From the NCBI RefSeq assembly GCF_001039355.2, contig NW_019774358.1:410577-474576 (forward strand): a DNA stretch of 64,000 nt, read 5' to 3'. This document shows, one piece after another, positions 12,900 through 26,500 of the stretch. The position numbers and the translations under genes were made by a program. Under the pieces are notes generated by a model. That model was not told the origin of the DNA and did no database searches. It saw nothing but the letters and a program-made list of their open reading frames with translations. The number at the start of each line of letters is the position of its first letter. Within the stretch, counting starts at the first letter, position 1. This DNA is from Lingula anatina (Eukaryota > Brachiopoda > Lingulata > Lingulida > Lingulidae).

Positions 12900-15800
12900 T
12901 GGGGGCACTCGGCTTCATGACGCCGTGCTTGGTGATAAGAGCGAAACGGTGCTTTTCATTAAATTTTGTTCCATAATAAGCTATTCACATTAACAAAAGA
13001 GCTAACAGAAAGGACTTATGTAAAGATGTTACATTGTTTCTGTAGAAAGTCGTGTAATTTCAGTGTTACATGTATCCCACTTGTGTTATCCCACTTTTGT
13101 CAAGTCCATCCACGTTGAAGTTTCAAGGAAATGCCCACTGTTCGTACAAATGTTATGTCCTATTTGTTTTTATGCTGGCGCACATCACAGGCTGAAAATG
13201 AACAAGAAAAGAATGAATAAATAAACCTTCATATATCCAAGGACCTACTGGTAGGGAAGTAATTCTTTTTATCATGTTCCAAAATCCACTTCCTTTCATT
13301 ACAAAAACACTTAATATCTTTTCTATCATATCAAAATATGTGAGTCAGTGTTTCTCACTGACTTAAATTCTTGGAAAGAATGAATTATTTGACATTTTAA
13401 TGAATTCCAACCTTTTATGATAAATTACATAAATAATTCATGTGCTTAAAATGTACGCGTTACACATGCGTACATGAGAAGCTAACAGGGTATAATCTAA
13501 AATATTCTATTTTATACACACATTTCTCTGAACGCCGTCAATCAAATGTTTCTGATGTTGTTATAATTAATCCTATGTAATATGAAATACGATTTAAAAC
13601 TAAACTGAATATCAAAGTTTAATTCAGTAAAAAGGGTATGATCTTGGTTTGTGAGTTTTTATGCTCTGCTTTCCCAAGGAGTTTGAAATAGAAACTATAG
13701 AATAAAAATGACAAATAAGCATTTGTTTACGAGGCTATTTTATGTTTGGAACATTAACAGAGACTTTCGTTTCAAATTCTGTGAATTCTCTCACATTTAG
13801 GAAAATAGAGCTCCTTCTTACTAAAACATTGCGCTATACTTTATAGGCTACAGACACTGAATTATGGTCCATTTGCCTTCTGAATATTGAGTGAATGATA
13901 TGAGAATTTCCACGTAATGAATAATCTGTTAAACACTTGAAACGACTTGTCCACAAAAAAATAGGTGAGCGATATTTCCACTTAACCTTTATAATGAAAA
14001 AAGAATCTACCTACCTAACTTAAACAAAAAATGTAGAATTTGATAAAATGATACTTTGACAGTAAATGGTTTGGGTTTAAAAAAACATATAGGAATATGT
14101 GTTATGATATTTATTTGTGACTAAACATGAACATCAACTTTTTCAGATGTAAAAGACATTTAGATGTAATAATGACGATAGCATTTAAGTAGTATGTTCG
14201 AAATAATACCGTAAGACAAGTGATGTAATTACTCATCTTATTTACAATCATTAAAGATGTTTTTATTATAAAGATTATGGCTAATTAGGATATTTGATAA
14301 GTGATTTCAGTTATCATTAAATCTAGTAACTGCATAAACCGTAGTTAAATAAAAAGCAAAAATTATAACTAATCTGTTGTCCAGCACTGAGATCGCAGCT
14401 TTGATGTCAAAAATGTAAAGACCCGTAAAAATCTCAACGATTTCACATGTTGGATAGTTAATAAATTTAAATACAATGTACGCATTTAAAAAAATCTCGA
14501 AGTCATTTTGTAATGTCTAAAAAACCTGCAAAGTTACTTATCTTTCCCAATACAGACATTTAGAACTAATCATTTAATTAGAAATTGTTTAAAATAACTT
14601 GGATTTTAAGTTCAGGGACGGGTTGATTAATTTTGGCATAATAAGATTTTGGCAGGAAAATCCTGAATGATGAAATTGGAATTATTATACATTCTAAACT
14701 GGAATTTCAGGATTCAGATTAATTGTTACGTGCATCAATATTATTTACAATGTTATTTATGTTTTTACCTATATTTATTTTTCAAACTGAGTGACCATAA
14801 TATTGTCTTGCAGAGTCAAAATTGAATTACACATCGTACTGGTATGGTTAACAACGCCTTTTTTATTTTAAAGAATATTGTTTTCAGAGAAAAAATATTT
14901 ATAATCATCATATAGATGAAGAAATGCCTTTAAATCTTATTTTCGCAAAAAAATATTCTGTACATTTCACGTAATGCCTAAAATACAAAACGATTCTCAG
15001 ATAAAAGTGATTAGGCCTAAATTTGTAAAGATAAATCGTTAGCTAATATGAAAGAGGGGTTAAGACAAAAGAAAAAGTACAGTATGACAAAAAATTTGAA
15101 ATGCAAGTGGCAAAATATGTTTGGTAAGATCAAAAACAAAAGCCGTGGTGCAGTATCAAAAGAGTCTAGAGTCTAGGTGGTAAATTTTGTCAAAAAGATA
15201 GACCTTTAATTCATTTTCAGTATTTTTACCAAAGCGAAGGCTCCATCCTGATCAGGGTTCAACAAAAGAACATTTTTCCCAAAGAACATTTTTCCAACTA
15301 GTAATTTCTGACGGCTTTTGTCAAAATAAATTCGTATAAAAATATACAGAAATTGTAAACTACATGTATCTCTTTAGACTTCCCAAAAATACAGTGTGAA
15401 GATTATGCATAAATAGATTAAAAATTTAAACGATTAATTAAACTAACAATAAATAAAAAATCAACAATCGAAGAATATAAAGCGCAAATGTTAAAAATAA
15501 GATAAGAAGCGAGAGTAAATTTCCTGTAACGTTTAAAAACTATTAGCACCGTATTTTTACACAACACAAAATCCACTTGCCAAAATACCAACTGAAATTA
15601 ATTTCGCGGGTAGCCCGAAAAAAAGCTTTAAAACACGTAATCGTGAATTAGACCTAAGTATTTTCCCTCTGGTCTTTAAAGCACAAAAATAGGCTGAAAA
15701 TATCTTTGCAAATATTATTTTAGGGAAATAATGTTACGAAACTTTGTATTATTTCTTAATGTTATCCTTTTTGAAACTGTATATGGTGACATTTGGTTGG

Positions 15801-17086
15801 GTTAAGCAGCAATAATTTGACATGAGTGCTCGTTTAATGTGCAGTTTGAATGAGTGAATAAATAAAAGAATTAAAATAAAAGTTAATCAATTTAGCGTAG
15901 TAAACCCGGAAAGTGTAAAGTGAATTTTCAGTGGTGATTCGATATGGTGGGATTACAAAAATAGTTTTGTTTACATGTTTTCAATTCAGTTCTAAAAACA
16001 CAAAAAAGAAAACAATCTACATTTTAATGTCAATACATTTTATGAAAAATTTATATAAAATCCTCTGTTTTTTCTTTTACAGTATATTATTATTCAGGTC
16101 ACCCATATCTTGCGGTTAGCGTAACACAAAGTGATGTGGAAGACTGCGTGTGCTTGCGCAAGTGAGCCGGGGGTTAATGCATTGTATAGGGATATCAAGG
16201 TTCAGTTCATATTTAATAGAGACTGAAAGCGAGAAAGAAAGGGGGTGAGAATGCGATGCATGCTGCTTCATGTTCTATTTTGACATCAAAACGCTTAAAT
16301 TATTAATTTTTGACAACAAAACGCATATTATTAATGATGACTGTGCACACAGAGAAAGGTCACATGGACCAAACTAGACTATATATTTATGCCTGTAGGA
16401 GCAATTGTGAACTGTCTGGTAAATATTGTTATCAATATCTGTATGTTGTACCGATACATATCCCTGCACCTCGACCTAGTTGTTTGTCTTCGGGTTGCAT
16501 AAATGTCGCCCCTAATATTAAAACAATAGGCCTATATAAAGCTCGAGGGAGGTCAAAGGTCACTAAAGGTCAAACGTCAGCAGAGGTCAGATGCGTTAGC
16601 ATACTAGGGGCAGGGCCTCACTTAAATCCCCGCTGGTCTTCAAATCGATATATTCAAATGACATAGCTATAATCAAAATGTGTATGCATGGTACTAAACA
16701 CAGACATGTAAATAACAAAGTTTGTTTAAAGATTATATGTCAACGCCAACATGTTTTTGTATTAGAGAGGTGAGTGAGTGAAACTGGCATGCAACGATTT
16801 TTATTGCAAAACAAAGAACTACGTGCGAAAGGAAATGCACTTAATTCTAGTTCAGTTCCTCGATAATGTGAAGCGAAAGAGAGGTATGCCTACACGCCAA
16901 GCTTTCTGTAATGATTTCACGGTTATTTCTTTCATTGTGATTTTGCTTCGTCAAGGCACGCAGCACCCGAATATTGATATTGGTCTAATAATAGCATGGC
17001 TTAATCTTGGACCTAAACCTGATACCCTGCTATCCCCAAAGTGCCAACAATTCATTTCAAATTAAAATAGCCCGCCATGGGGCTCC

Positions 17087-17215
17087 TGCGCATGTGCGCA
17101 TTCTCAGAATTAGGGAACATATAAACAGCTGAGCTGCGACGCTGCAGACATGCGATATGGCCTACTTACAGTATTAGCTGTGGCCACAAGCACACAAAAC
17201 ACCCAGGGATTTCCC
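17087..17215 (+). promoter_or_regulatory. Proximal promoter / leader of EDA-like gene 1
   Basis: In order: NRF1-like TGCGCATGTGCGCA (17087-17100), TATAAA (17120-17125) and the kB-type palindrome GGGATTTCCC (17206-17215), which ends 36 nt before the ATG. The same order and spacing recur before the second EDA-like gene. With a start about 30 bp past the TATA-like box, the kB motif would lie in the 5' UTR. Confidence 0.55.
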
Positions 17216-17251
17216 CATCACTGATTCAGCCGGGGAATTTACCAAGTCGTC

Positions 17252-18729
17252 ATGAGTGTTGTGGGAGAAATAGGCAACGATGTCAGCGCGGGAAAGCACC
17301 TTGAGGCAGCGCAGCGCACGCGGGGAGAGCTCTGCCCGGCGTGCGGCCGCTGTGCCAAGGGCCGCAGGGACTGGGTGCCTGCGATCGTCGTCGCAGTTTT
17401 ACTCCTCGTCGCTCTAGCCCCGTGCGGCGTTGTGTTTACGCTTAAGATGCACGCACTGCAAGACGGAATAGATAGATGCGAGCGGAACGCTGCATACTTT
17501 GTAAACTCCCGACACGAAGGAGTTTTGTCTCCTAAAGAGCCTTCACCGGACCGTGACCGAAAACCGCCCTCCCCAGTTGTCAACCATGAAGAGAAAATTA
17601 TACAAGATGTGGTGGCACAAAATGAAACTGAAGTTGAGGAATACGAGGTAAGGCTGCGTGACGCTTAGTCGTCTTTGTTAAATATTGATTTTTAAAAGAA
17701 GTTAAGGTTTTTTAATACTGCGCAGTACCCGCGTGCGTTTTCCAAACAGTTATTTATCAGTCTGATAAGAAAGACCATGCAAGTACTACATGTGCCCTCA
17801 GTAGATCACCGTGCAGCTTGTAGCTTTTAAATCAATGATCTTTACCCAGGGTCATCGGCTGAATGTAGCGTGCGTGCCGCTTAAACATTTGTCAGTGTTG
17901 ATTTTGCTTTTATTTCTTCAGCCCGAGTAAGTCACCTGCTGCCACATCTGTCACCCTTCCCCCTCCTCTAAAATATGTCTATATGTTTGTTTTGTTTTGC
18001 AAGTTTTGTCCTTAATTATCTTACGGGCATCATCATTATGACAAGTACTATTTTTATTACCATTATTTTCATTATTTATACATTTGTTTAATCTATTATT
18101 TATTATGTCAGGTTTGTAAAATCATGTAATGCCGCAACTTTCATAAACTTCGGTCCACATTTCCTGCTCAAAGTAAAAGCCAGCATTTAAAACAAAATGT
18201 ATCAGTGAACATAGTATGTTACACTGACCATAGCGCATAATGCACACGGACACACGTAGACTACATTCTTTGGGTGTATGGTATTCTCACTAAGGATATT
18301 ACGCACTTAAATACCTATACCGGGCCACTTTGGCTGCATAACAATATGCGCAGCGCATCAATCAAGCAGCTCGTGTCATTCAATCTCTTCACTGTTAGCT
18401 ATAACGCATTGTCATAGTTATTTAACAACATACTGTAACCGCTGACTGTCTGCCGCGTGTTACGTCACTCGTCTGGAGAGATTTGTATTTACGATTGGAC
18501 CCCCAGACTTTGATCTATGTGGGGTCGTGGCTTGACAGGGAAAAGATGGAATGTATGGTGTATATGTTCTATAGGCGCAGGAATGAGAGATTGTGCATGT
18601 ACATGTGTGTGTGTGTGCGCGCGTGCGTGTGCGTATGAGACGGAGATAGAGTGTATGTACATGTATAGGAGCAAGTGTGTGTGTGTGTGTGTGAACATGT
18701 ATGAGAGCGAGATAAGAGTTTGCGGTGCT

Positions 18730-18779
<50 letters not shown>

Positions 18780-21700
18780 TCTCAAGAGGAAGAAGTAAGA
18801 ACTAAAGGTAAAAGGTGAAATAAGTCGGGAGCTCGAAATCAATTTTACACATGAACATTTTTTCGGATTTTGTAAACGAAAGCAAAAAGACAAAATGTAA
18901 ATATGTGTAAATTTTAAAAAATAAACAGATCGGAATATAATGATAGGATCCCACAATTCGCTATGGTGCTATTTTAACATTGTGCAATTATATATACAAA
19001 TATAAATGTACACATACGTTTGCGTTTACTTGAGACGATTTTTTACAATATATTCGACAAAGTTTTTATTTTACTTAGAAAAATAGGCCTGGAATAGAAT
19101 AGAAAATTTAAAAAATAAGCCACTGGTGTGTAACTTTCCTGGAAGACGTATTTTAAATGTGAAACTAAACATTTCCCACTGAAGAGGCTTCCCCCGCTTT
19201 GGATTATCCAACCACAGTGAAAAGAGAAAGAACAGTACGCCTTAACGGCCATTCTCGGAATAATTTATAAACACAGTTTACAAACTAAGAATTCCAGTGT
19301 TAGGAAAATAGTGAACAGCTGTACTAATTTTAGAAATATTTTGGAAGAAGTTTTAGTGGGGTTTAGAAAAAAGGAACGTATAGTAGCGATAATTGTAAAT
19401 GGACTAGCCAACCGGGGAGTAGTCAGACGATTTATTCAGCAATCAGTTTTTTTTATAAATTTTAACATCCAGTTTGACGCACCGAAGTTTGTCTCTCACA
19501 TATGACTTTCCGATCAGATTTACCGGGGGAAACTAGTAGTCTCCTAAATATTTTCAGAAAATTGTTTCTTAAAAGAAAGAAAGGGAGTGAGGGATAGAGA
19601 TGAAATTTGTCGACTGTGAATGTGAAAAGAGTAAACAATTTGATTGCTACACAAAACAGCAATTTGTCAGAATTGGAGTTACGGCATTAGAATAACTGAA
19701 AATTAAACCACCTGGATCGAAATCCTTTCGAATATACTTTTATGACTAGAAAATCCACCAATTTTTCCCAAACCAGGAAGAGGAACGTTTGGTCCATGGT
19801 AGTACTAGTATATAGGTATTTGAACTACCGGAATTAAATGCGAAAATATTTCACTCCCTGGGTATTGCAAATTAATGGTTTTATGGATAAATAATTTTTC
19901 CTTTTCATTTAAATGGTAATGCAATTCCTAAATTAAGATTTTTTAAATGTGATTTTTATCTTTGATAATAATCGCTTAATTTCATCCTATAAACTTTATT
20001 TCATTTTGTACTCCATTTTTATTAAAAAATAAAAGGTTCGTTGTTATTATTATTATTATTACACCTAAACTCTCTAGCAATATTAACATGAGGCTAGAAA
20101 GTTCCTGGCTGTTGATTTTGATTAAGTGATATCCCACTATCTGAAGATTTACGTTGAAAACTATTCCTTCGAATGCTTCAGTGAAACGAATGGATTTCTG
20201 TTCTTATACTTTGTGAGAAAAATTAAATTTGCTTACACCCAGCAAGCAATATACATGTAGATCGAAGTTTTAAAAAGAAACAACACAAACCGAATAATCA
20301 ATGCAAGCACAACAAATGTGTTATCTTTTGAGACATTGTTTTCCCCATCGTGACTGCGTTAATATTTCTGATTTACACTAGTATCATAATTTTCAAATTT
20401 TCTTTTTCAGGACTTGGAAAGCGCAGACAATACGCCGGAGAATATTTTCACCATTTTGGCGTCCTTGAGGTCCCGCGAGAGCGCGAGACTAAAACGTAGC
20501 GCAGAGAGGCGGAGGGACAGACGCCAGGGGACTGGCCCAGAATCTACGACAACTCCAACCAGACACAAGAATAAGTGCCCACGTAGGTGTAGACGTTGTA
20601 AGTGAAAGCTTCAACGTGTGTTTACTTCAAGCTTTTTTCAGTTCTGTCGCATACTAGTAGAACATGCCCTTTAACTTAACGCCTGTTAGAGACTTACTAC
20701 ATTATATGTACCTGGGCTTTTCCATAAAAAATTATAAAACTTTCTTCTTATTGGTCCTGTTATACCTATTTTCAGCTTATTTCTTAGTTAAAGAAACATA
20801 TGTAGATTTAGACATAGTGCATTTATTGGTAAATTTAATGACGTTCACAGAGAACTTTGGCGTATATATATATATATTGACATTCTGGCAATTATTATTT
20901 TTCTTTTTTTACCTTTTGTTTTGTTATACCTTGCGAGGCTGTTGTAACGGTATCTTTTTTTCCAATTTTTCTCTATTTTTGCATAAGTTGTAGTCTTTTA
21001 TTTATAATTATGCCTTTTCTCCACCGGCGTAGTCTTTTAAGTTTAATGTCCTTCTGTTTTACAAACTGTATTTAATAACCTAATACAACCCTCCGACAGG
21101 GTGTTTGAACTTTTATTGCAAAATTGAATAGAATTTGGGAACAAACTAGAGAGAGATTAAAGAAATCCGAGAGTCTTAATGTTGGTGTGCTGAATTATCA
21201 CTTCAGTTTTTAAATTAAAGTTTTCCTCACTCAAATTGAACATACAGCCATCTGTGATCAAAATGTCATGTGCACAAATGAAGAAAATAACACCCAAGGG
21301 TCCACGAAACTACATTTTTATATTAATGTAAATAAGCTCTTTTTGTTAACCCAAATTTAAAGTGACGAGATTTTCGACAAAAAAGAAATAAAAAAAATCC
21401 ATAAGCGGTTATTGGTCCTCATACTACTGTTTAGCGAAGTAGGGCTACTAATAAATTACAAAATATTTTATACATTTGGATAGTAGGTTTTGATTAAGCC
21501 GGACTAGTAACACCCCTTTATAAATGATGAAAAGTACATTATCCTATCACTGAGTATCTTATTCTTTGTTTACACTTCTCCCCTTTTCGATCTCGTTGTT
21601 GAATAATGTCTAATTTGTGCCAGTTTTTGATATAATTGACCACGATTTCGAGCTGTAAATATGTTGAAAGAAGATGAGTTTGAGCTGATCGTCAATCAAG

Positions 21701-23395
21701 CTCTACTTCTTACAAGATCAAAAATAATCTCAAAGGGGACGTTTCACATTTTTATCACAGAGAAACAAAAACAAAAAAGATGAAGAGCAGATGTAAATTA
21801 ACTTTGTACTCACCCCGATTCACTTATCGTTCTACTCAACTCAGTTAACTTTTAACACTGACCGAATAACGTAACAGTTTCTTTTTCTGCGAAAACTGAC
21901 TTCCTTAATGTCTTCGACGCTTGTTTCTTCTGGTGGTGCACGTAATATCAAGAAGTATACAGACGCGTGGCTTGTTGCCTTTATCAATAAACGCATTGTG
22001 ATTATCAAAGTTAGGTAAACATTCCAAGAAAATGTTCCGAATATGGAGATGACAGAGTCACGTGATCTTCCAAGAAGATATTAAAATAGTAACAGTTCGG
22101 TGGTGACTGAATGGCCTCTTTGTCAGTAGGCCTACTACATTTTTTCCTCCTTGTCCTACCCTTCCCATTCGCTTCGATTCTTTTAATGATGTATGAAATC
22201 ACGTAATACTCCTGTCTAACACGGTACGTTTTGTTTATTTTTTACACTGGGAAGGGGCGTTACGGGAACTTAGGCCGCCATTTTATTTAGAAAATAGGCA
22301 GCCCCCCCCCTTCCACTTATTTCCTCCTCCCCCTAAACTGTATTGGTAAAAAGAATAGCTTCTTCCAAGAAGACTTGCCGACATATTTACCAGACAGACA
22401 GCCAGTTGAAATAACGTGAAAAGGAACATAGGAGGAAAGCGGCCTTCCTGGAAGGGCTAAATTCGGCAGAAGTCCGGCTTGGAAAATATTGATTTTTCTT
22501 CCTTGATAAGCCGTTTCCCCTTTACTAATTTTTTACCATCCGTGACGGGCAGTGCAAATTATTGTGTATAATTATTTTCAAATGTTTCCTATTAAAAGTA
22601 CGAGATTGCATGAGAATAAAAAAGTCAATACACGTTAATTTTCTGAAAAATACTAATTGCACATGCCGATATTGTAGATGTAAATAAGGGGCATTAAGGT
22701 TGTTTTAATGATTTTTAATGCTTTAATTGTTGCATTCTTATTGTAATAACAGGCATGATAAGATATTAGCCAAGCTGGGAACGGATTTTTATTTCACGCC
22801 CTTTTTTCTTTGTTCAGGTTGCATAAAGGGTGACCAAGGAGAAAAAGGTGAGGGTCGTTGACCTTAGAATCCCTTATTGCATCAAAAAAAGAAAAAAAAA
22901 ACAATTCAATGCAGCAATCCTTACTGTTATCCCATATATCTGAAGTCAAATGTTTGAAGTTCACCTTGTTCACGTATTTTGCGCAGTAGTTAAAACTTGA
23001 ACTTCATTTCTTTATTATTTATTTATTTATTATTTATTTATTTATTTATTTATTGTGTAATGTAGCTGTATGTACCAGTATCGCCCTTAAAACTGTTTTA
23101 CAATCTGCCTGTGTAGCCATCAAAATAACATAGATCAACTCCTGTGTCAGCCCAAAATGGGCATAAGGGGGAAATCTATTTTAAATGTGTTCATTTAGTC
23201 TGCTGTTTCCTAATTACAGGTGACAAAGGGGACCCCGGTCCACCAGGCCAGGTAGGAATGATTTTTTATCAAGTTTAATAAGTGTTATTCTAGTTGATAT
23301 GATTTAAGTAATACTATAATCAGTAGTTATGTGAAACCCGTATGAAGACACACAATAATGTTAGTGGTCGATGCGATATACTGTGAACGGCGTGC

Positions 23396-23435
<40 letters not shown>

Positions 23436-23449
23436 GATTGAGTGCGTGC

Positions 23450-23504
<55 letters not shown>

Positions 23505-26500
23505 TGATAAAATATAAACTCGTTAAAATGGCTTAGACGTGGACTGCAATTGAGAAGTTAACAATAGTATTTGTACACCGTAACAGGAGGTCGTTACAAA
23601 CTATTTGTAGATAAATGCGAGCGCTGCTCTGTTCTCTGGTCCAAGGACAGAGAGGGAGGGAGACGGTTTTTACGATGTTCATGAAGGTAGTTTTTATTTC
23701 TCAGTTCGCTGGGCGCCATTGATCTTTCTCCACGCTAACTGGTACATGTAGATATCACTAAAATCGGGCTGTATCTGACCTCAAATCATAACACTTCTTT
23801 AGAGCTGCAATGGAAGAGCAATTTATATAGGGTAGTGACTAGTAAAATTGAACTACTGTCGAATGTGTCATATTTTTTAATGTAGCTCTTACTTTGGTGT
23901 AAAAGAAGGTATAATTTTCGCTGCTTGTCGATAGCTTAATCCAATAATGTTGAATAAGTAGCTGACGTATTTAATTGTTTAATTTTATTGGAAGGACTGG
24001 CTTAGGTAATGGCGTGGGGTGGCTAATTTCACTATCATATATATTTAGGTTGCTATTGGTAGCTTTCCGCCAGGCAAAAATATTCTCGAGTTTTGTTAAT
24101 GAGCTTCTCTTGTTGTAGATGGCGCTGGCGGCGGCACTTTACCAGGGGAATGTAGGTCGGTATGACGTACCTGAAGGTACATTTCATTTGTGTCACGTGA
24201 TCAGGCAAAATTAATCAGTTAAAACCAGCGAAAACGAAAGTGAAACCGCTTGAGGGTTTTTGTTCGAGGAACTTCATGGAATTGAGTAATAACCATGAGA
24301 TTGGCGAATGCCAACGGCTGCTACTTCACGCCTAACGAGAAAAATATATTTTCTTATACATAAATAAAAATTTGAAATCGAAACGGCACTGGTTGCCAAA
24401 ACGTTCACTTTGTTCCAAATTCATTGTATGCACATTTATAATTCATAGTATGCACATTTATAATATCTTCATCCTGTGAAATGACAAAACAACGGAGTTA
24501 ATTTTGCCTGGCTCCAAATAGTTTTGTTAACAATATCACAATGCATTCACATTTTCATATAAAGCTGCATTTAGAAGTTTCTTACATTTCGACCGTTCAG
24601 TTTTTCGAGGTCTATTTTGTTCCAGTAGATACAAACCGTTTAGTAACGAACCATTGTCTCCATTTCGTCTTTATAGAGGATTATGATCCAAATAATATAC
24701 CGGGTGAGAGGATCGGTTGCGACCATGCTAATATCAGGGAGAGGACTTTCCGAAGCTGCGGTAGGTCTATAGGCCCATATGTTCAGTGCTCTGACGCCGC
24801 GTTTTTTTTTTTTTTTTTTTTTGTTTTGTTTTTTTTTTAATGGATGAAAGTTTAGAAAAGAGAGAATCTGTTGCGAATTCTTCCTTTATTTTGCAGCATG
24901 GTTGGCACACGTTGGCACACGTTGACTCAATTGCATTTTCTTTAGATGAAAATGTTTTGCGGTCCTTGTCAATACGTTTTTCAAGCTGGGTGTGTGTTTC
25001 AGAATTGTTTGGCTGGAACCTTGCTGTCCATTGGACATAACGTTTACAAAGCTTAAAATGCCACAAAACAATTCTGTATAGTTCAAACAAGAAACTTCTA
25101 AATGCAGGAATGCGGATACACAGCCTGCCTTACATCCGCTTTTAATTCATTAATTGCTTAGGATTTGTTGCGTCGCTTTGCAATGCACTTGCATGACCAA
25201 CGCTTCTCTTTGAGGACGTTACGGCCTCTGGTTTGTGAGAACAATCTTAATTATTTATTGACTCGAAAATAACCGCGGTGTGCAGATACGCAGGTTGAAC
25301 TCCTTTTCGCCTTAATATTAGAAAGGAAATGGATGCAAATGTTAATGCAAAACCATCCAAGACAACTCTTCCCTTGCAATGCCGCAGATCTCTACATTCT
25401 CAAGCGTAAAATGTTTTCTATGTTGAAGTGTCAAACACTGGAAATTGTGTATTATGAATGATTTTGTTACCATCTTAATAATAAGATATTTATTAAACAG
25501 TAGATTAAGTAAAACAAGTAATCCGCCATTTCCCCTTTCTTCGCTCGGTCACTATACTCCTCAACCTGCCTACGACACTAGTGGTTACTTGACCGATACT
25601 AATGCTTGTTGGCTCTTCATAATTTTGGTTATTTTAAATCTATTGTGTTATATACAGCAATTGTTACGATTTGTTATTTCACAGTTTATTGCACGCCCTC
25701 AGGAAGTTTTGCTTTTACTTTAAAATCAACTTGTACGCTGCACCTATGGTATTAATTTTTGGGGTTGTGATTTTATTTTTTCTTGACTCATTATTTTCTC
25801 ACGAGTCTTCAGTAAATACTGAACTGGGGGGGGAACTCTGTGTGTTATCCTTTCACCAGTCTTTTTATCAGCTATTACGGGCCCTTTTTTTGCGGTCGTC
25901 TTTTTAAAGACTGAAATTCGGGAAATTGAAACTAGAATCTAATGGTGTTTTAGCAACTGTTCATGTTTTTAAAAATCAAAATGCCAAAACACGCCAAATG
26001 AAGGCTGATAAAAAGCATTTATTTACACGTGATTGTGTGTGATAAAAACCAGACCAGGAAATGAAACCTTAACCTGGTACGTGTACAGTGTAGCAAGTAA
26101 GCTGCTTCCAAATCCTCAGTGCGTTTACGATTTTTGTTTCCAAATATTGTAGTCTAAAACAGACCGCCGTAAAACAGACGAAAAGGGGCTGGACTTGCTA
26201 TGTAAAACTACAATGCTGGTACAATATAATTATAAGATTTTTTTCTTTTTTTTTTTCATATCTATGGTGGTATATGAGAAATGTATTTTTTTATTTCTTT
26301 ACATGTGGTCCCTTAAATATCACAGATGGCAAACTACAGCATTGGGAGAAGGCACCGTGGATGACACACCCAGATCACGCGAGATATTACGATAACAAGT
26401 TTCGTCTGAACTGGGACGGCCAGGTGCAAGTGACGGAAGCCGGGTTGTACTATTTATTCGGACAGGTAACAGTACGTATTCTGTTGTTTTGCTTTGTATT

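Larger units (their letters stand above)
5580..17060. other. Long gene-poor intergenic region
   Basis: I see no exon set with domain similarity in these 11.5 kb. Contents I can name: (CT)n at 7549-7594, (TTA)n at 7868-7913, foldback elements at 8786-9018 and 12768-12899, an isolated kB-type site GGGAATTTCC at 9929-9938, a poly-C run at 11585-11602, a dispersed-repeat copy near 12002-12090, and very AT-rich unique DNA from 12.2 to 16.2 kb. Confidence 0.55.

Noticed and set aside
18489-18956. Long open frames over GT/GA repeats, also at 58447-58662 and 58962-59341
   Set aside because: Low-complexity translation of microsatellites.
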